From positions 1-64,000 of the forward strand of contig NZ_CANMQT010000004.1 in the NCBI RefSeq assembly GCF_947500065.1: a DNA stretch of 64,000 nt, written 5' to 3'. Made by a program: the position numbers and the translations under genes. Origin of the DNA: an uncultured Aquimarina sp. (GTDB lineage Bacteria; Bacteroidota; Bacteroidia; Flavobacteriales; Flavobacteriaceae). Of this stretch, positions 35,753 through 45,246 are shown piece after piece; position 1 is the stretch's first letter, and the number at the start of each line of letters is the position of its first letter. The notes under the pieces are model-generated. The model searched no databases and was not told where the DNA came from. It saw only the letters and a list, made by a program, of their open reading frames with translations.

Positions 35753-37726
35753 TTAGGCAGCCTTTGGTAACAATACATAAAAAGTGCTACCTTTTCCTAG
35801 AGTACTTTCTACTTTTATATCACCTCTATTAAGTTCTATTAATTCCTTGCAAATTCTAAGTCCTAAACCTGTTCCTGTTTCATTATTTGTTCCAGTAGTG
35901 GTAAATGTATCTTCTGCAAATAATTTCTTGAGATTAGAAGGATCAATACCAACGCCGGTATCTTCAAAACGTATCTCATAATGATCTTCCTTTTCTCTAG
36001 ATATTAGCGCTATAGAATCACCAGGATTACAGAATTTAATCGCATTAGCTATTAAATTTTGCGCTACTATACTTACCATATCCTTATCTGCGAAAATTTT
36101 AGTAGTATCTAGTTTATTGATCAATCTAATATTCTTCTGAATAGCTTTGGGTTTAAAAAATGCAAACTTATTAGATATAACTTCTGTAATATCAAAAGTA
36201 ATAGGTTTGGCATTCAACTCTTTCATCTGAGATTTTGACCAATTCAGTAAATTATTTAATAAAATGGATGTCTGATGTGTTCTATTCGCCAATAATGGTA
36301 TGATTTCCTGAAACTCTTCTGTAGAAATTTCATTTTCTTTCATCAAATTTAAACTTCCTTCCAAACCATGAATCTCATTTTTCAGATCATGTGATATGAT
36401 AGAAAACAATTTATTTTTAACCTCATTAGATTCATTTAACTTACTTATCAATCTTTTGCGTTCCTTTCTGGTTCTTACAATCATGATGGTAAATACGACA
36501 AAGATCAGCAACAAACCTAATGCTATAAAAGTCAGGATTCGGTATCTAAATAATTCTTCATTCGTTAACTGTTCCCTTTTTTCCTGTGCATCTATCGTAC
36601 GTAATTGTTCTAATTCTGCCTGATAACGAGCTTCTGTTCTTTCCATTTTCTTTGTAGACAACTCAGTCATCATTTTATCTGACAATTTTTGATGTTCTTT
36701 TTGCCAAGCAAGTGCACCAGAAAGATTTACTCTAGCCGAATCTAATTTTGAGGAAAATTGATAATTCTTCAACAATAATTGAGTTGCTCCAAGATCTGTA
36801 AATTCCTTTCTAGCCGTCTCTAATAACTTTTCAGCTTTTTTATAATCCCTAGTCTGAATTGCTAAATACCCCAATTGTTGTCTTGTATCCGCTGTAAGCA
36901 GATCGAAATCAGTGGTTCTTGATATTTCTAAAGCTGTATCATAATATTCCTTTGCCGTCACATAATTTTTTTCGTACAAAGCTACTTCTGCCATTATACT
37001 ATAAGAATGCGCTATTGAAGCATCAATACTATCCCTTTTATTAATTACTAGAGCTTCTGGTAAGATCGCTTTAGCTTTTTCTGGTTTACCGTTTTGTAAG
37101 TATATAAAAGCTAAATTATTCATCACCATACCAATATTATGAAGCATTCCTATCTTTTTTCTTATGGTAATAGCTTTATCAAAGTATCTTTCAGACTCCA
37201 CTAAATTGTCCAAACCAGCATAGTGACTAGCCAAATTATTATAGATAATAACTAAACCTGCACTATCTCTTAATTTTTCGTTATACATTTTTGCTTCTAA
37301 CAAATAATCAACACTTTTCTCTACATTACCTCGTTGGCTTTCCAAAACGGATCTATGGTTAAAAACAATTGCTAGTCCTTTTAAATTATTAACTTCTTTA
37401 TAGCTTTTTTCCGCATTTTCATAGCTTCTTATAGCTTTCAAGTATTGTTTATTTTTCTTTAAAGCCCTACCTTTAATTAAATACAACTCTCCTAGACCAT
37501 TATGATATTGTAAATCTTTACCTGCTTTAATCAATTTATCCATAAAATGCATAACTTCTTCATTTTGATTAGAGACTACCATACTTCTAAGATGAATAAC
37601 CCCATCCTTAAATTGAATAGTATCCGTAATATGATCAAAATTCTTAATGCTTATAGAAGTCTTATCTTGAGCAAAGGTATGTCCAAGTAAAAGCATGCTG
37701 GAGATTAATAAAAATACTTTTTGCAT
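35753..37726 (-). CDS. TPR sensor histidine kinase, copy 2
   Basis: A 657-residue paralogue of the gene downstream, with the same order of parts: signal sequence (ending GHTFAQ), tetratricopeptide repeats, membrane helix, HisKA with H446 in SIISHDLKNEIHG, and HATPase (ANAIKF, DTGVGID, ETGTGLGLRI). The kinase halves are nearly identical in protein sequence, whereas the TPR halves differ clearly, so the two probably sense different signals but may share a target. Each has its own promoter element and terminator, which argues against a single operon. Confidence 0.92.
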   Translation of the reverse strand: MQKVFLLISSMLLLGHTFAQDKTSISIKNFDHITDTIQFKDGVIHLRSMVVSNQNEEVMHFMDKLIKAGKDLQYHNGLGELYLIKGRALKKNKQYLKAIRSYENAEKSYKEVNNLKGLAIVFNHRSVLESQRGNVEKSVDYLLEAKMYNEKLRDSAGLVIIYNNLASHYAGLDNLVESERYFDKAITIRKKIGMLHNIGMVMNNLAFIYLQNGKPEKAKAILPEALVINKRDSIDASIAHSYSIMAEVALYEKNYVTAKEYYDTALEISRTTDFDLLTADTRQQLGYLAIQTRDYKKAEKLLETARKEFTDLGATQLLLKNYQFSSKLDSARVNLSGALAWQKEHQKLSDKMMTELSTKKMERTEARYQAELEQLRTIDAQEKREQLTNEELFRYRILTFIALGLLLIFVVFTIMIVRTRKERKRLISKLNESNEVKNKLFSIISHDLKNEIHGLEGSLNLMKENEISTEEFQEIIPLLANRTHQTSILLNNLLNWSKSQMKELNAKPITFDITEVISNKFAFFKPKAIQKNIRLINKLDTTKIFADKDMVSIVAQNLIANAIKFCNPGDSIALISREKEDHYEIRFEDTGVGIDPSNLKKLFAEDTFTTTGTNNETGTGLGLRICKELIELNRGDIKVESTLGKGSTFYVLLPKAA

Positions 37727-37806
37727 ATTCGTAAATTTTGGGGTTATTAGATAAAAAATCTAATTTAATCTACAAAATACATTAATTTATTTAAACAATA
37801 ATAAAA

Positions 37807-37832
37807 AAGTAGTCTTTTTCTTACTTTTATTT
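37807..37832 (-). repeat. Shared 26-bp upstream element, copy 2
   Basis: Begins AAGTAGTCTTTTTCTTAC on the plus strand and lies 81 bp before the second TPR kinase. It differs from copy 1 at one position. Conservation outside the coding regions suggests shared regulation. Confidence 0.6.
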
Positions 37833-37871
37833 ATGGTTTTACTATAAGCATAATTAATTCTGGCCACAAAA

Positions 37872-37900
37872 ATAAGCCTTTCAGATTCTGAAAGGCTTAT
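37872..37900 (-). terminator. Terminator after the DUF885 gene
   Basis: ATAAGCCTTTCAGA and TCTGAAAGGCTTAT are perfect 14-bp arms around a single base, so the real loop is a few bases larger. Five T residues follow on the minus strand. It lies 32 bp beyond the gene stop. Confidence 0.88.
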
Positions 37901-37932
37901 GAAATATTGTTCCTGAAATTGCAGTCCAGCTA

Positions 37933-39804
37933 TTAAGAATCTTCCTTTATTTGAGAAGAATTATTACTTTTTGAAGCTACCCATTCATTTACTAACTCTT
38001 CTAAAACTGTAAGAGGTACTGCTCCATTGGTTAAAATAACATCATGAAATTCTCTAATATCAAATAACTCGTTACCAAGTTTTAATCTAGCAGTCTCTCT
38101 CAGCTCCAAGATCTTATTCATTCCTATTTTATACGCTGTAGCCTGACCTGGCATTACAATATGTCTTTCCACCATTTTAACTGCATCACTCTCCGCATTT
38201 GGTGTATTATCTGTATAATATTTGATTCCTTCTTCTCTAGTCCATTTTTTTTGGTGTATGCCTGTATCTACCACTAATCTGCATGCTCTCCACAACTCCA
38301 TTGCTAATCTTCCAAAATCTGAGTATGGATTATTATACAAACCGATTTCCTTTGGTAAAAACTCGTTATACAATCCCCATCCTTCTACATACGCCTGATA
38401 TCCACCAAATTTTCTAAACTTTGGAATTCCTTCTAATTCTTGTGCGATAGAAATCTGCATATGATGTCCAGGAATTCCTTCATGATATGCTAAAGCTTCC
38501 ATTTGATATTTAGGCATGGCTTCCATATCATATAAATTAGCATAATAAGTTCCAGGTCTTGTACCATCAGGAGTTCCCCTTTGATAAAAAGCTTTTCCTG
38601 CACTCTTTTCTCTAAAAGCTTCTACTGCTTTTACCACAATATCTGCCTTTGGTTTTGTGATAAAGAGTTCATCCATTCTAGATTTCATATTATCTATCAA
38701 CCCTACTGCTCTTTTTAAATAGGCTGCCTTACCTTCTTCATCATTACTATAATAGAACTGTTCATCTTCTTTCATAAATTTAAAGAAATCCAGTAACGTC
38801 CCTTTATACTTAAGTTCCGTCATAATATCCTTCATTTCTTTATGAATTCTGGCTACCTCATCTAACCCCAACTGGTGAATCTCTTCTGCTGTCATATTAG
38901 TTGTAGTAGTACGCTTTAGTGCATTGTTATAAAATGCGTTCCCTTTTGGAAATTTCCAAGCACCATCATCCACTGTAGCTCTTTGCTGTTGATCTTCTAA
39001 TAATGTAATCAATTGATCATAAGCAGGTTTCACATGATCAAGCAACGCCTTTTCTGCTTTGGAAAGCAAAATTGTTTTTTCTTCATCCGCAACTTCCAAC
39101 TTTGCTACTTTACCTTTAAAATCTAATAATAATGTACTTTCTTTATTAGATGCATCAAAAGGTTTTCCGGAAATTAGATTACGACAATCTGTAAGTACCT
39201 TTGCAAAAACAAACTTAGGAGGAATGATACCATTCTTTTCACGTATTTTTATATTTTCTATTTGTTGAACAAACAGCTCATCCATTCCATTGAGCCTGGA
39301 AATGTAAGCTTCTGCATCACTTTTATTTTCGATATTGTGCATATTAATTAAAAATGCGGGAATCTCAGCTTGCATTCCATGCATTTGATTTACTGGGTAG
39401 TCATAAAAACGATATTGAAAATCTTCAATTGTATTTTCCAAATCTTCTTTCATTAACTTATAACTTAGCTTGGCATCTCGATTAAGATTAGAAACTTCTA
39501 CAGAATCATTTAAATATCGTAACCTTCTTTTGGCTTTCTCTAAATCTTCTACTCCTTTTTTAGAGGAAACATCATCCCATTTACCATAATCTTCGGTCTT
39601 CACTCCTAAATAGGTTTGCGTCATTGGTGAATTAGCTACTTCTTCCTGAAACTGAGCCTCGAACCAATCGTTAAGCTTCTTCGAGTGTTCTTCATTTTTT
39701 TGTTCATTAGAAACTAAGGTAGTAGCCTTTTCACTTTCTTTTTTACAACTAAAAACTATAAGTAAAGAACAAAAACATAATAAGGTGAATTTTACTTTAT
39801 TCAT
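37933..39804 (-). CDS. DUF885 family lipoprotein, predicted metallopeptidase
   Basis: A 623-residue lipoprotein (lipobox LIVFSCKKESEK). The C-terminal half contains AYHEGIPGHHMQI, a zinc-binding HExxxGH-type motif typical of the DUF885 family, which includes predicted carboxypeptidase-like enzymes. The motifs YYANLYDMEAMP and YVEGWGLYNEFLPKE are also family-like. Positive residues after the lipid cysteine suggest a periplasm-facing anchor. It lies 37 bp after the CocE-like gene on the same strand, so the two probably form an operon for peptide breakdown. Substrates are unknown. Confidence 0.88.
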   Translation of the reverse strand: MNKVKFTLLCFCSLLIVFSCKKESEKATTLVSNEQKNEEHSKKLNDWFEAQFQEEVANSPMTQTYLGVKTEDYGKWDDVSSKKGVEDLEKAKRRLRYLNDSVEVSNLNRDAKLSYKLMKEDLENTIEDFQYRFYDYPVNQMHGMQAEIPAFLINMHNIENKSDAEAYISRLNGMDELFVQQIENIKIREKNGIIPPKFVFAKVLTDCRNLISGKPFDASNKESTLLLDFKGKVAKLEVADEEKTILLSKAEKALLDHVKPAYDQLITLLEDQQQRATVDDGAWKFPKGNAFYNNALKRTTTTNMTAEEIHQLGLDEVARIHKEMKDIMTELKYKGTLLDFFKFMKEDEQFYYSNDEEGKAAYLKRAVGLIDNMKSRMDELFITKPKADIVVKAVEAFREKSAGKAFYQRGTPDGTRPGTYYANLYDMEAMPKYQMEALAYHEGIPGHHMQISIAQELEGIPKFRKFGGYQAYVEGWGLYNEFLPKEIGLYNNPYSDFGRLAMELWRACRLVVDTGIHQKKWTREEGIKYYTDNTPNAESDAVKMVERHIVMPGQATAYKIGMNKILELRETARLKLGNELFDIREFHDVILTNGAVPLTVLEELVNEWVASKSNNSSQIKEDS

Positions 39805-39841
39805 CTTTTAGGGGTATTAAGGTTGGTTAGTATCGTATATT

Positions 39842-41743
39842 TTATTTTAAAACAGAAAACTCTATTGAAGAATCTCCAAATACCTTGTGAGTCTGTTTCT
39901 TAAAATCTGATTCTTTCGCTTCAAAAATATTCGGAACGAAAGTTTGTGGATTCAAATCTATATAAGGAAACCAAGTACTCTGCACTTGAATCTGAATTTT
40001 ATGTCCTTTCATAAAAGTATGATGCACATCCTGAAGCTTAATAGTTACATCTGTCTTTTGATTGGATACAAATGGTTCTGGATTACTAAAACTATTTCTA
40101 AACCTCCCCCTAAGTACCTCACTTCTTACCATCATATGATAATTTGACATTTTTAGATATGCCTGAGTTTCTTCAGTGTCCTCGGCATCAGCAGGATATA
40201 CATCTATTAATTTCACTACCCAATCCGCAGCAGTTCCAGTAGTAGCAACCTTTAATTTTGCTAAAACTTCACCAGAAAGCGTCATATCATCTGTCAGGAC
40301 AGGAGTTTCATATACTAATACATCCGGACGACGTGCTGCAAAACGCTGATCGTCTGTCATATATTTTCTAGGTGTAAATACCATTTTTATATCCTCAGTA
40401 TATGGAACTGGTTTTTTAGGATCACTAATAAACTCAGAAAATTCATCTCCTGTATTTTCTGATAAGTCACTACCTGACAAATACATTGTTTTCTTTTCTG
40501 CATTTTTTGGTGGCCAACTTTCAAAAGTATTCCACTCCTTTTTTCCAGTATCAAAGATCTGAATTTCGGATAGACCTGTATTTTCACTTCCATCACCCTT
40601 TAGAAAATGGTTGAAGAACTTTGTTTCTACATTTTTCTGAAAATTAAGTGAAATATCATCTCCAAAATATACATTCCCTATCGCCTGTCGTTTTTTATTC
40701 CTTGCCCAATCTCCATGGCTCCATGGCCCAAAAACCATGATATTATAATTATCACTATTATTTTCTATTTTTTCATAAGTTTCAAAAGGTCCATACAAAT
40801 CTTCTGCATCAAATAACCCTCCTACTACCATCACTGCGGGTTTAATATCTTTAAGGTGCTGTATGATTCCTCTCTTCTGCCAAAACTCATCATAGTTAGG
40901 ATGTTCTTTGAGCTGTGTCCAAAAAACATTATCTTCTTTATAATATTGATCCAAAGTACTAAGTGGACCAGCATCTAAGAAAAACTGATATTGATCTTTA
41001 CTGTTTAACTCTGGAAACGTATACCAACTCTCTTTAACAGGTTTTGTTTTCTCATAACCAAAAACAGCAGTTGCTCTCCAGTAACTTAATAAATATGCTC
41101 CATTGTGATGAAAGTCATCAAAAAAGAAATCTCCAATACATGCTTGTGGAGAAACAGCCTTTAATGCTGGATGCGCATCTAACAAAGAGTATGTTGCATA
41201 AAAACCAGGATACGATATTCCCCAAATCCCAACTTTTCCATTCGTGTTTTCTACATTTTTAACCAACCAATCAATCGTATCATAGGTATCACTTGCTTCA
41301 TCAAACTGTTTATCTTTTTTATTAGGTATATAGGCTCTCATATTGTCATATACTCCTTCACTCATCCAACGTCCTCTTACATCTTGGTATACCACAATAT
41401 TTCCTTCTTTCATTAAGAATTCATTAGGAGCAATTTTAGATCGAAACTGGTTTTCTCCATATGGACGAGAGCTATAGGGAGTTCTTTGCATCAAAATCGG
41501 ATACTTCTTACTGGTATCTTTAGGAGAATAAATCGTAGTATGAAGTTTAGTTCCATCTCTCATCACAATATCCACTTCCTGTTTAGAATAATACTCTTTT
41601 ACATCATAAGTATCTTTTTCTTCAGTTACTTCATCTGTTTTCTGAACCTCTGTTTTGGTAGATATTTCTTCTTTTTTAGCACAAGATGTGATAAAAATCA
41701 AAAAGCTAAAAAGGGATAATAATAGTATTCTAGTTGATCGCAT
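39842..41743 (-). CDS. CocE/NonD family serine hydrolase, lipoprotein
   Basis: A 633-residue lipoprotein (FLIFITSCAKKEE) of the alpha/beta-hydrolase X-Pro peptidase/CocE type. The nucleophile S177 lies in GIWGISYPGFYATYS, the acid in GGLFDAEDLYG and the histidine in FGPWSHGDW. The C-terminal domain (VLVYETPVLTDDMTLSGEVLAKLKV) is the jelly-roll typical of X-Pro dipeptidyl acylpeptidases. Members are esterases, acylases or peptidases. The DUF885 neighbour suggests peptide or amide substrates, but this is not certain. Confidence 0.92.
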   Translation of the reverse strand: MRSTRILLLSLFSFLIFITSCAKKEEISTKTEVQKTDEVTEEKDTYDVKEYYSKQEVDIVMRDGTKLHTTIYSPKDTSKKYPILMQRTPYSSRPYGENQFRSKIAPNEFLMKEGNIVVYQDVRGRWMSEGVYDNMRAYIPNKKDKQFDEASDTYDTIDWLVKNVENTNGKVGIWGISYPGFYATYSLLDAHPALKAVSPQACIGDFFFDDFHHNGAYLLSYWRATAVFGYEKTKPVKESWYTFPELNSKDQYQFFLDAGPLSTLDQYYKEDNVFWTQLKEHPNYDEFWQKRGIIQHLKDIKPAVMVVGGLFDAEDLYGPFETYEKIENNSDNYNIMVFGPWSHGDWARNKKRQAIGNVYFGDDISLNFQKNVETKFFNHFLKGDGSENTGLSEIQIFDTGKKEWNTFESWPPKNAEKKTMYLSGSDLSENTGDEFSEFISDPKKPVPYTEDIKMVFTPRKYMTDDQRFAARRPDVLVYETPVLTDDMTLSGEVLAKLKVATTGTAADWVVKLIDVYPADAEDTEETQAYLKMSNYHMMVRSEVLRGRFRNSFSNPEPFVSNQKTDVTIKLQDVHHTFMKGHKIQIQVQSTWFPYIDLNPQTFVPNIFEAKESDFKKQTHKVFGDSSIEFSVLK

Positions 41744-41848
41744 TTGTTTGAGTTTAGTTGAATGCTGAAGATAAAAAAATGGAATGCCGACAAGCTTCCT
41801 TTTAAGGAGATTTTAACAATCTTATAGGTGTATCGAACTAAAACAAAT

Positions 41849-41874
41849 GAACCTCCAGTATTAACTGAAGGCTC
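41849..41874 (-). terminator. Terminator after the lamin-tail/spondin gene
   Basis: On the minus strand GAGCCTTCAGT pairs with ACTGGAGGTTC over 11 positions including two G-U pairs, followed by ATTTGTTTT. It lies about 50 bp beyond the gene stop. Confidence 0.7.
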
Positions 41875-41923
41875 ATTGATGCTAAGAACTTACGATATCC
41901 CCAAATATAGAGTTCTTAGTGAA

Positions 41924-44293
41924 TTATTGAGGTTGAAAATCAATTTCTATGATATTGTATCCTCCTCTGGAATCTCCAGACCAAGTTACACCTGGAGGAC
42001 TACTAATCACTCCTTTTCCAAATTGTACATCTTCTAGATTCGACACTCTTCTGATCGTAGTATTCGTATCTGCATTTCCTGTATTTGGTCCTGATTGATT
42101 CATAACTTGATCCATACCAAATCCTACAGGTTGATCTTCTTCTGTTCCTGCATCATACAAATATGTTTTAGTACTTAAATCTACACCTGAATATGGAGTG
42201 GCTCCATCTTCTCCAAACAATGGCAATCCAGCATTATTATAACTTACTACCCAGTCATTCGATTTTACAAACATGGTTCCAAACCCAAACTTGTAATTTT
42301 GTCCTTGTGGCACTTCTATCGTAAAAGTGAAAGATTCTCCTGGTCCGATAGGTCCCATTTCATTGCTTAAAGCTACTGGAATTCCAAAGTCTTTTAAGTA
42401 ATTATATGCCACCATTCTGTTACCGTCTTCTGCGATTTCTTCTAAACCATTGGATGCTGCTGTTGGTTCTCCTTGAGTAAACCAAGGATCCCTTTCTGTA
42501 TTAAAAGCATAGATAAATGCTGGCGAGAAAGGTGTTAACGATGATGACAAACGTAACGGAGTCCCCTGAGATCCTTCTTCTGTAAACCAATTGTATAAAG
42601 CTCCCGGCATACCATCTTCTGCAATTCCTTCTAATCCAACACCTCTGTCTTCTTCTCCAATCGTAAATAATGGTTCACCTTGAGCATGAAGTACTACAAT
42701 TCCCGGCGTAATTACAAATCCATTGTCTGAACTTGGTGCCATACCAGAATTAGGGGCATTAATCGCCGTAATGGTTAACGTAAATGTTCCTGCAGAATTT
42801 CCGTCTCCATTAGCATAATCCAATACAGCAGTCATATAAATATCTCCTGTATCTCTTCCTGGTACCAACCTAACTAATGGATCTGCATCCGCTGGTCCCA
42901 CGTTCTCCCCTGCTGGCGGGAAAGTAGCTGGATCATTATCTGCTTCTGTACCTAAATCATATAACGAAAGTTGGCTTGCAATATCGACACCATTAAGTGC
43001 CTGTCCATTAGGAAACAAATCAATTCCATCAAGATTGGTTGGTGCTAAAAACCAGTCATTACTATTACCCATCATAGTGACAGGAGTAAATTTAGTTCCA
43101 GTAACAGCTTTAAAAGATACCTGATATTGTGCTCCGTTTGTTGTTAGTGGTCCTGGACCACTTGCGCCAACTGGCGTTGTAAACGTATGTACATTTAAGT
43201 AATTAATCGTATTACTCAATGTTACGTTAAATGTTGTTGTAGGATTCTCTACATCATTTGCTGCTCCTAGAGATGGATTAATTTCTTCACTCCAATCGGC
43301 AGCTGCATCTCCTTCTCCATCATACTCAATACTATAACTATTAAGCCTAACCGTTGGAACAAATTCTCCAGCAGTCCATATTCCTGCAGATACTGCGACA
43401 TTCTCACGAGCACTTCCTCCAGATCCCCATTGTACGAAATCCATTATTGCTTCTGGATTTGTAAACTCATTTACAGAATATAATCCTAAACCTCCTTGAT
43501 CATCAGGCATAGTATATGGAAGTACTAAAAACTCTCCAGAAGCTAATTCTATATTTCCACTTTCTGGAGTAACATTTCCTATTTGTACATAAGTACCAGG
43601 ACCTAAGCATAACCAATATGAACTTAAGTCAACCGTTACATCTCCATTATTATAAATCTCTACTAAATCTCTACTTCCGTATTGTACTTCATTAAATACT
43701 ATTGATCTTACTTCTACAGGAACAGTTAACATATTTTCGGCTCCGAAAGTAACAGTCGTTGTTTCTGCCCAATTTGCTGCTCCATCTCCTTCTCCATCAA
43801 ATACAATACTATTATCTGCATTGCTTACCGTTGGCACAAACTCCCCTGCTGTCCATAATCCTGCCGCCACTGCTACATTCTCTCTGGCACTGCCACCAGC
43901 TCCATACTGAACAAAATCCACAAGGGCATCAGCATCAGTAAAGGCATTAGCAGAGTATAACCCCAAACCTCCATCAGTATCTGGTAAGTCATAAGATATT
44001 ACTAAGTATCCTCCTACAGGAATAACAATCTCTCCACTCTCTGGTGTTAGATCACCTATTCTTTCATACGTTCCTGGTCCTAAGCATAACCAGTAATCAC
44101 TTAAATCAGCTTCTTGATTTCCTTTATTAAAGATTTCAATCAAGTCGGTTCCTTGATATCTTACTTCATTAAAAACCACCTGATTAATTACTTCATCAGT
44201 TTCCCCATCTGGTTGTACTACAATATCATCATCATCACTACATGAGATGAATGTAAATAGTCCAACAATTAAATAAATTAAATTTTTTTTCAT
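41924..44293 (-). CDS. Lamin-tail and spondin domain surface lipoprotein
   Basis: A 789-residue lipoprotein (TFISCSDDDD). The acid run after the cysteine resembles a surface export signal. Two tandem lamin-tail domains (residues about 35-185 and 195-345) start with IVFNEVQYGSRDLVEIYNNG-type phrases and share SSYWLCLGPGTY and GLGLYS. The second half has spondin-N features twice: FNVTLSNTINYLNVHTFTTP with GNSNDWFLAP, and again SPAFIYAFNT with KSNDWVVSYN. Such proteins are likely adhesive or ligand-binding at the cell surface. Its promoter carries a Crp-type site and it lies beside a Crp/Fnr-family gene. Confidence 0.86.
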   Translation of the reverse strand: MKKNLIYLIVGLFTFISCSDDDDIVVQPDGETDEVINQVVFNEVRYQGTDLIEIFNKGNQEADLSDYWLCLGPGTYERIGDLTPESGEIVIPVGGYLVISYDLPDTDGGLGLYSANAFTDADALVDFVQYGAGGSARENVAVAAGLWTAGEFVPTVSNADNSIVFDGEGDGAANWAETTTVTFGAENMLTVPVEVRSIVFNEVQYGSRDLVEIYNNGDVTVDLSSYWLCLGPGTYVQIGNVTPESGNIELASGEFLVLPYTMPDDQGGLGLYSVNEFTNPEAIMDFVQWGSGGSARENVAVSAGIWTAGEFVPTVRLNSYSIEYDGEGDAAADWSEEINPSLGAANDVENPTTTFNVTLSNTINYLNVHTFTTPVGASGPGPLTTNGAQYQVSFKAVTGTKFTPVTMMGNSNDWFLAPTNLDGIDLFPNGQALNGVDIASQLSLYDLGTEADNDPATFPPAGENVGPADADPLVRLVPGRDTGDIYMTAVLDYANGDGNSAGTFTLTITAINAPNSGMAPSSDNGFVITPGIVVLHAQGEPLFTIGEEDRGVGLEGIAEDGMPGALYNWFTEEGSQGTPLRLSSSLTPFSPAFIYAFNTERDPWFTQGEPTAASNGLEEIAEDGNRMVAYNYLKDFGIPVALSNEMGPIGPGESFTFTIEVPQGQNYKFGFGTMFVKSNDWVVSYNNAGLPLFGEDGATPYSGVDLSTKTYLYDAGTEEDQPVGFGMDQVMNQSGPNTGNADTNTTIRRVSNLEDVQFGKGVISSPPGVTWSGDSRGGYNIIEIDFQPQ

Positions 44294-44327
44294 GATTTAT
44301 ACATTTTGTTTGTTCATCAATATGAAG

Positions 44328-44335
44328 CAAATATA
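44328..44335 (-). promoter_or_regulatory. -7 element of the lamin-tail/spondin gene
   Basis: TATATTTG on the minus strand, a full match to TAnnTTTG, 35 bp before the ATG. A clear TTG -33 is not seen, in line with activator dependence on the site upstream. Confidence 0.6.
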
Positions 44336-44357
44336 TAATCACATAAAAGCTATAAAC

Positions 44358-44373
44358 GGTGACAAAAGTCACT
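44358..44373 (-). promoter_or_regulatory. Crp-type operator candidate
   Basis: The core GTGA-N6-TCAC (44359-44372) reads GTGACAAAAGTCAC, matching the geometry of Crp sites (TGTGA-N6-TCACA). Its centre is about 40-45 bp upstream of the start inferred from the -7 element, a common activator position. The adjacent Crp/Fnr-family protein is the obvious candidate, by inference. Confidence 0.55.
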
Positions 44374-44439
44374 CCTAAAAGTTAAAAAAATGTTATTTTA
44401 AAGAACTGAATGCCAGTATTTTAAATCATAAATTATTAA

Positions 44440-44497
44440 ATAATAACGCATCACAAAGACATCGCAAATTTGCGATGTCTTTGTGATGCGTTATTAT
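44440..44497 (-). terminator. Perfect 58-bp palindrome after the Crp/Fnr gene
   Basis: Arms of 29 bp (44440-44468 and 44469-44497) are exactly complementary with no spacer; the centre is GCAAATTTGC. It begins 9 bp beyond the stop codon of the regulator gene. It most likely serves as a terminator or transcript-end hairpin, although no T run follows on the minus strand and a loopless palindrome of this length is unusual. Confidence 0.65.
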
Positions 44498-44506
44498 AGA
44501 ATCTAC

Positions 44507-45151
44507 TTAGTTTTTACAGTAAATTCCTTTCGTTAATTCGATATGTCGTTTATGTTGAATTAATAAATTAGTGGCTTGTAATTTCTTGGTTATTCTAGAA
44601 ACAACTTCTCTAGAAGTACCCAAATCTGATGCTATTTGTTTATGAGACATTTGGATCATATTACAATTTTGAAGTTTGGCTTTTTCGTTTAAATAGTTAA
44701 CCAATCTATCTTCAATTTTATAACAAACTACTTGTTTAGTCGTATTGAGTAGATCTTCATAATTCCGTTGAAAATCCTTTAGAATAATTTGTGTAAATGA
44801 TGGATATTTTATAAACCACTCCTTTACTTTATTCATGGGTACGCATAACACCTTAGTATCTTCTTCTGTCTTAGCAGAGAAACGAACTGCCTGTTGATCA
44901 AAAAGGTGATTAAAACTAAGGATACAACATTGATTAGGATGTATATAATATAGTAAAAATTCTACTTCATCTTCTTCCGCATACATTTTAATCAATCCGT
45001 CTAAAATAATTGGTAAAAAACTTAAGTAACTCCCTTGCTTAACTACATATTCTCCTTTGGGAATATTCTTAAATTCTCCAAAAGACATAATTTCATCTTT
45101 TAGATCTTTTTCAATAAACGGGAAACACTGAGATAAGTCGATTTTTTCCAT
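44507..45151 (-). CDS. Crp/Fnr-family transcriptional regulator
   Basis: A 214-residue regulator with an N-terminal cyclic-nucleotide-binding-like beta roll (GEYVVKQGSYLSFLPIILDGLIKMY) and a C-terminal winged helix (MSHKQIASDLGTSREVVSRITKKL). There is no N-terminal cysteine cluster of the Fnr type, so an oxygen-sensing Fe-S cluster is unlikely. The effector is unknown. A Crp-type site lies before the next gene on the same strand, so that gene may be a target. Confidence 0.93.
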   Translation of the reverse strand: MEKIDLSQCFPFIEKDLKDEIMSFGEFKNIPKGEYVVKQGSYLSFLPIILDGLIKMYAEEDEVEFLLYYIHPNQCCILSFNHLFDQQAVRFSAKTEEDTKVLCVPMNKVKEWFIKYPSFTQIILKDFQRNYEDLLNTTKQVVCYKIEDRLVNYLNEKAKLQNCNMIQMSHKQIASDLGTSREVVSRITKKLQATNLLIQHKRHIELTKGIYCKN

Positions 45152-45246
45152 AGACGCTGTTATTTGCTTTAGATAAGGAAAAAGTCGATAATTAAATCTG
45201 TCCTTACAACCACGTCATAATAAAAACTTATACCATCATAAGCATT

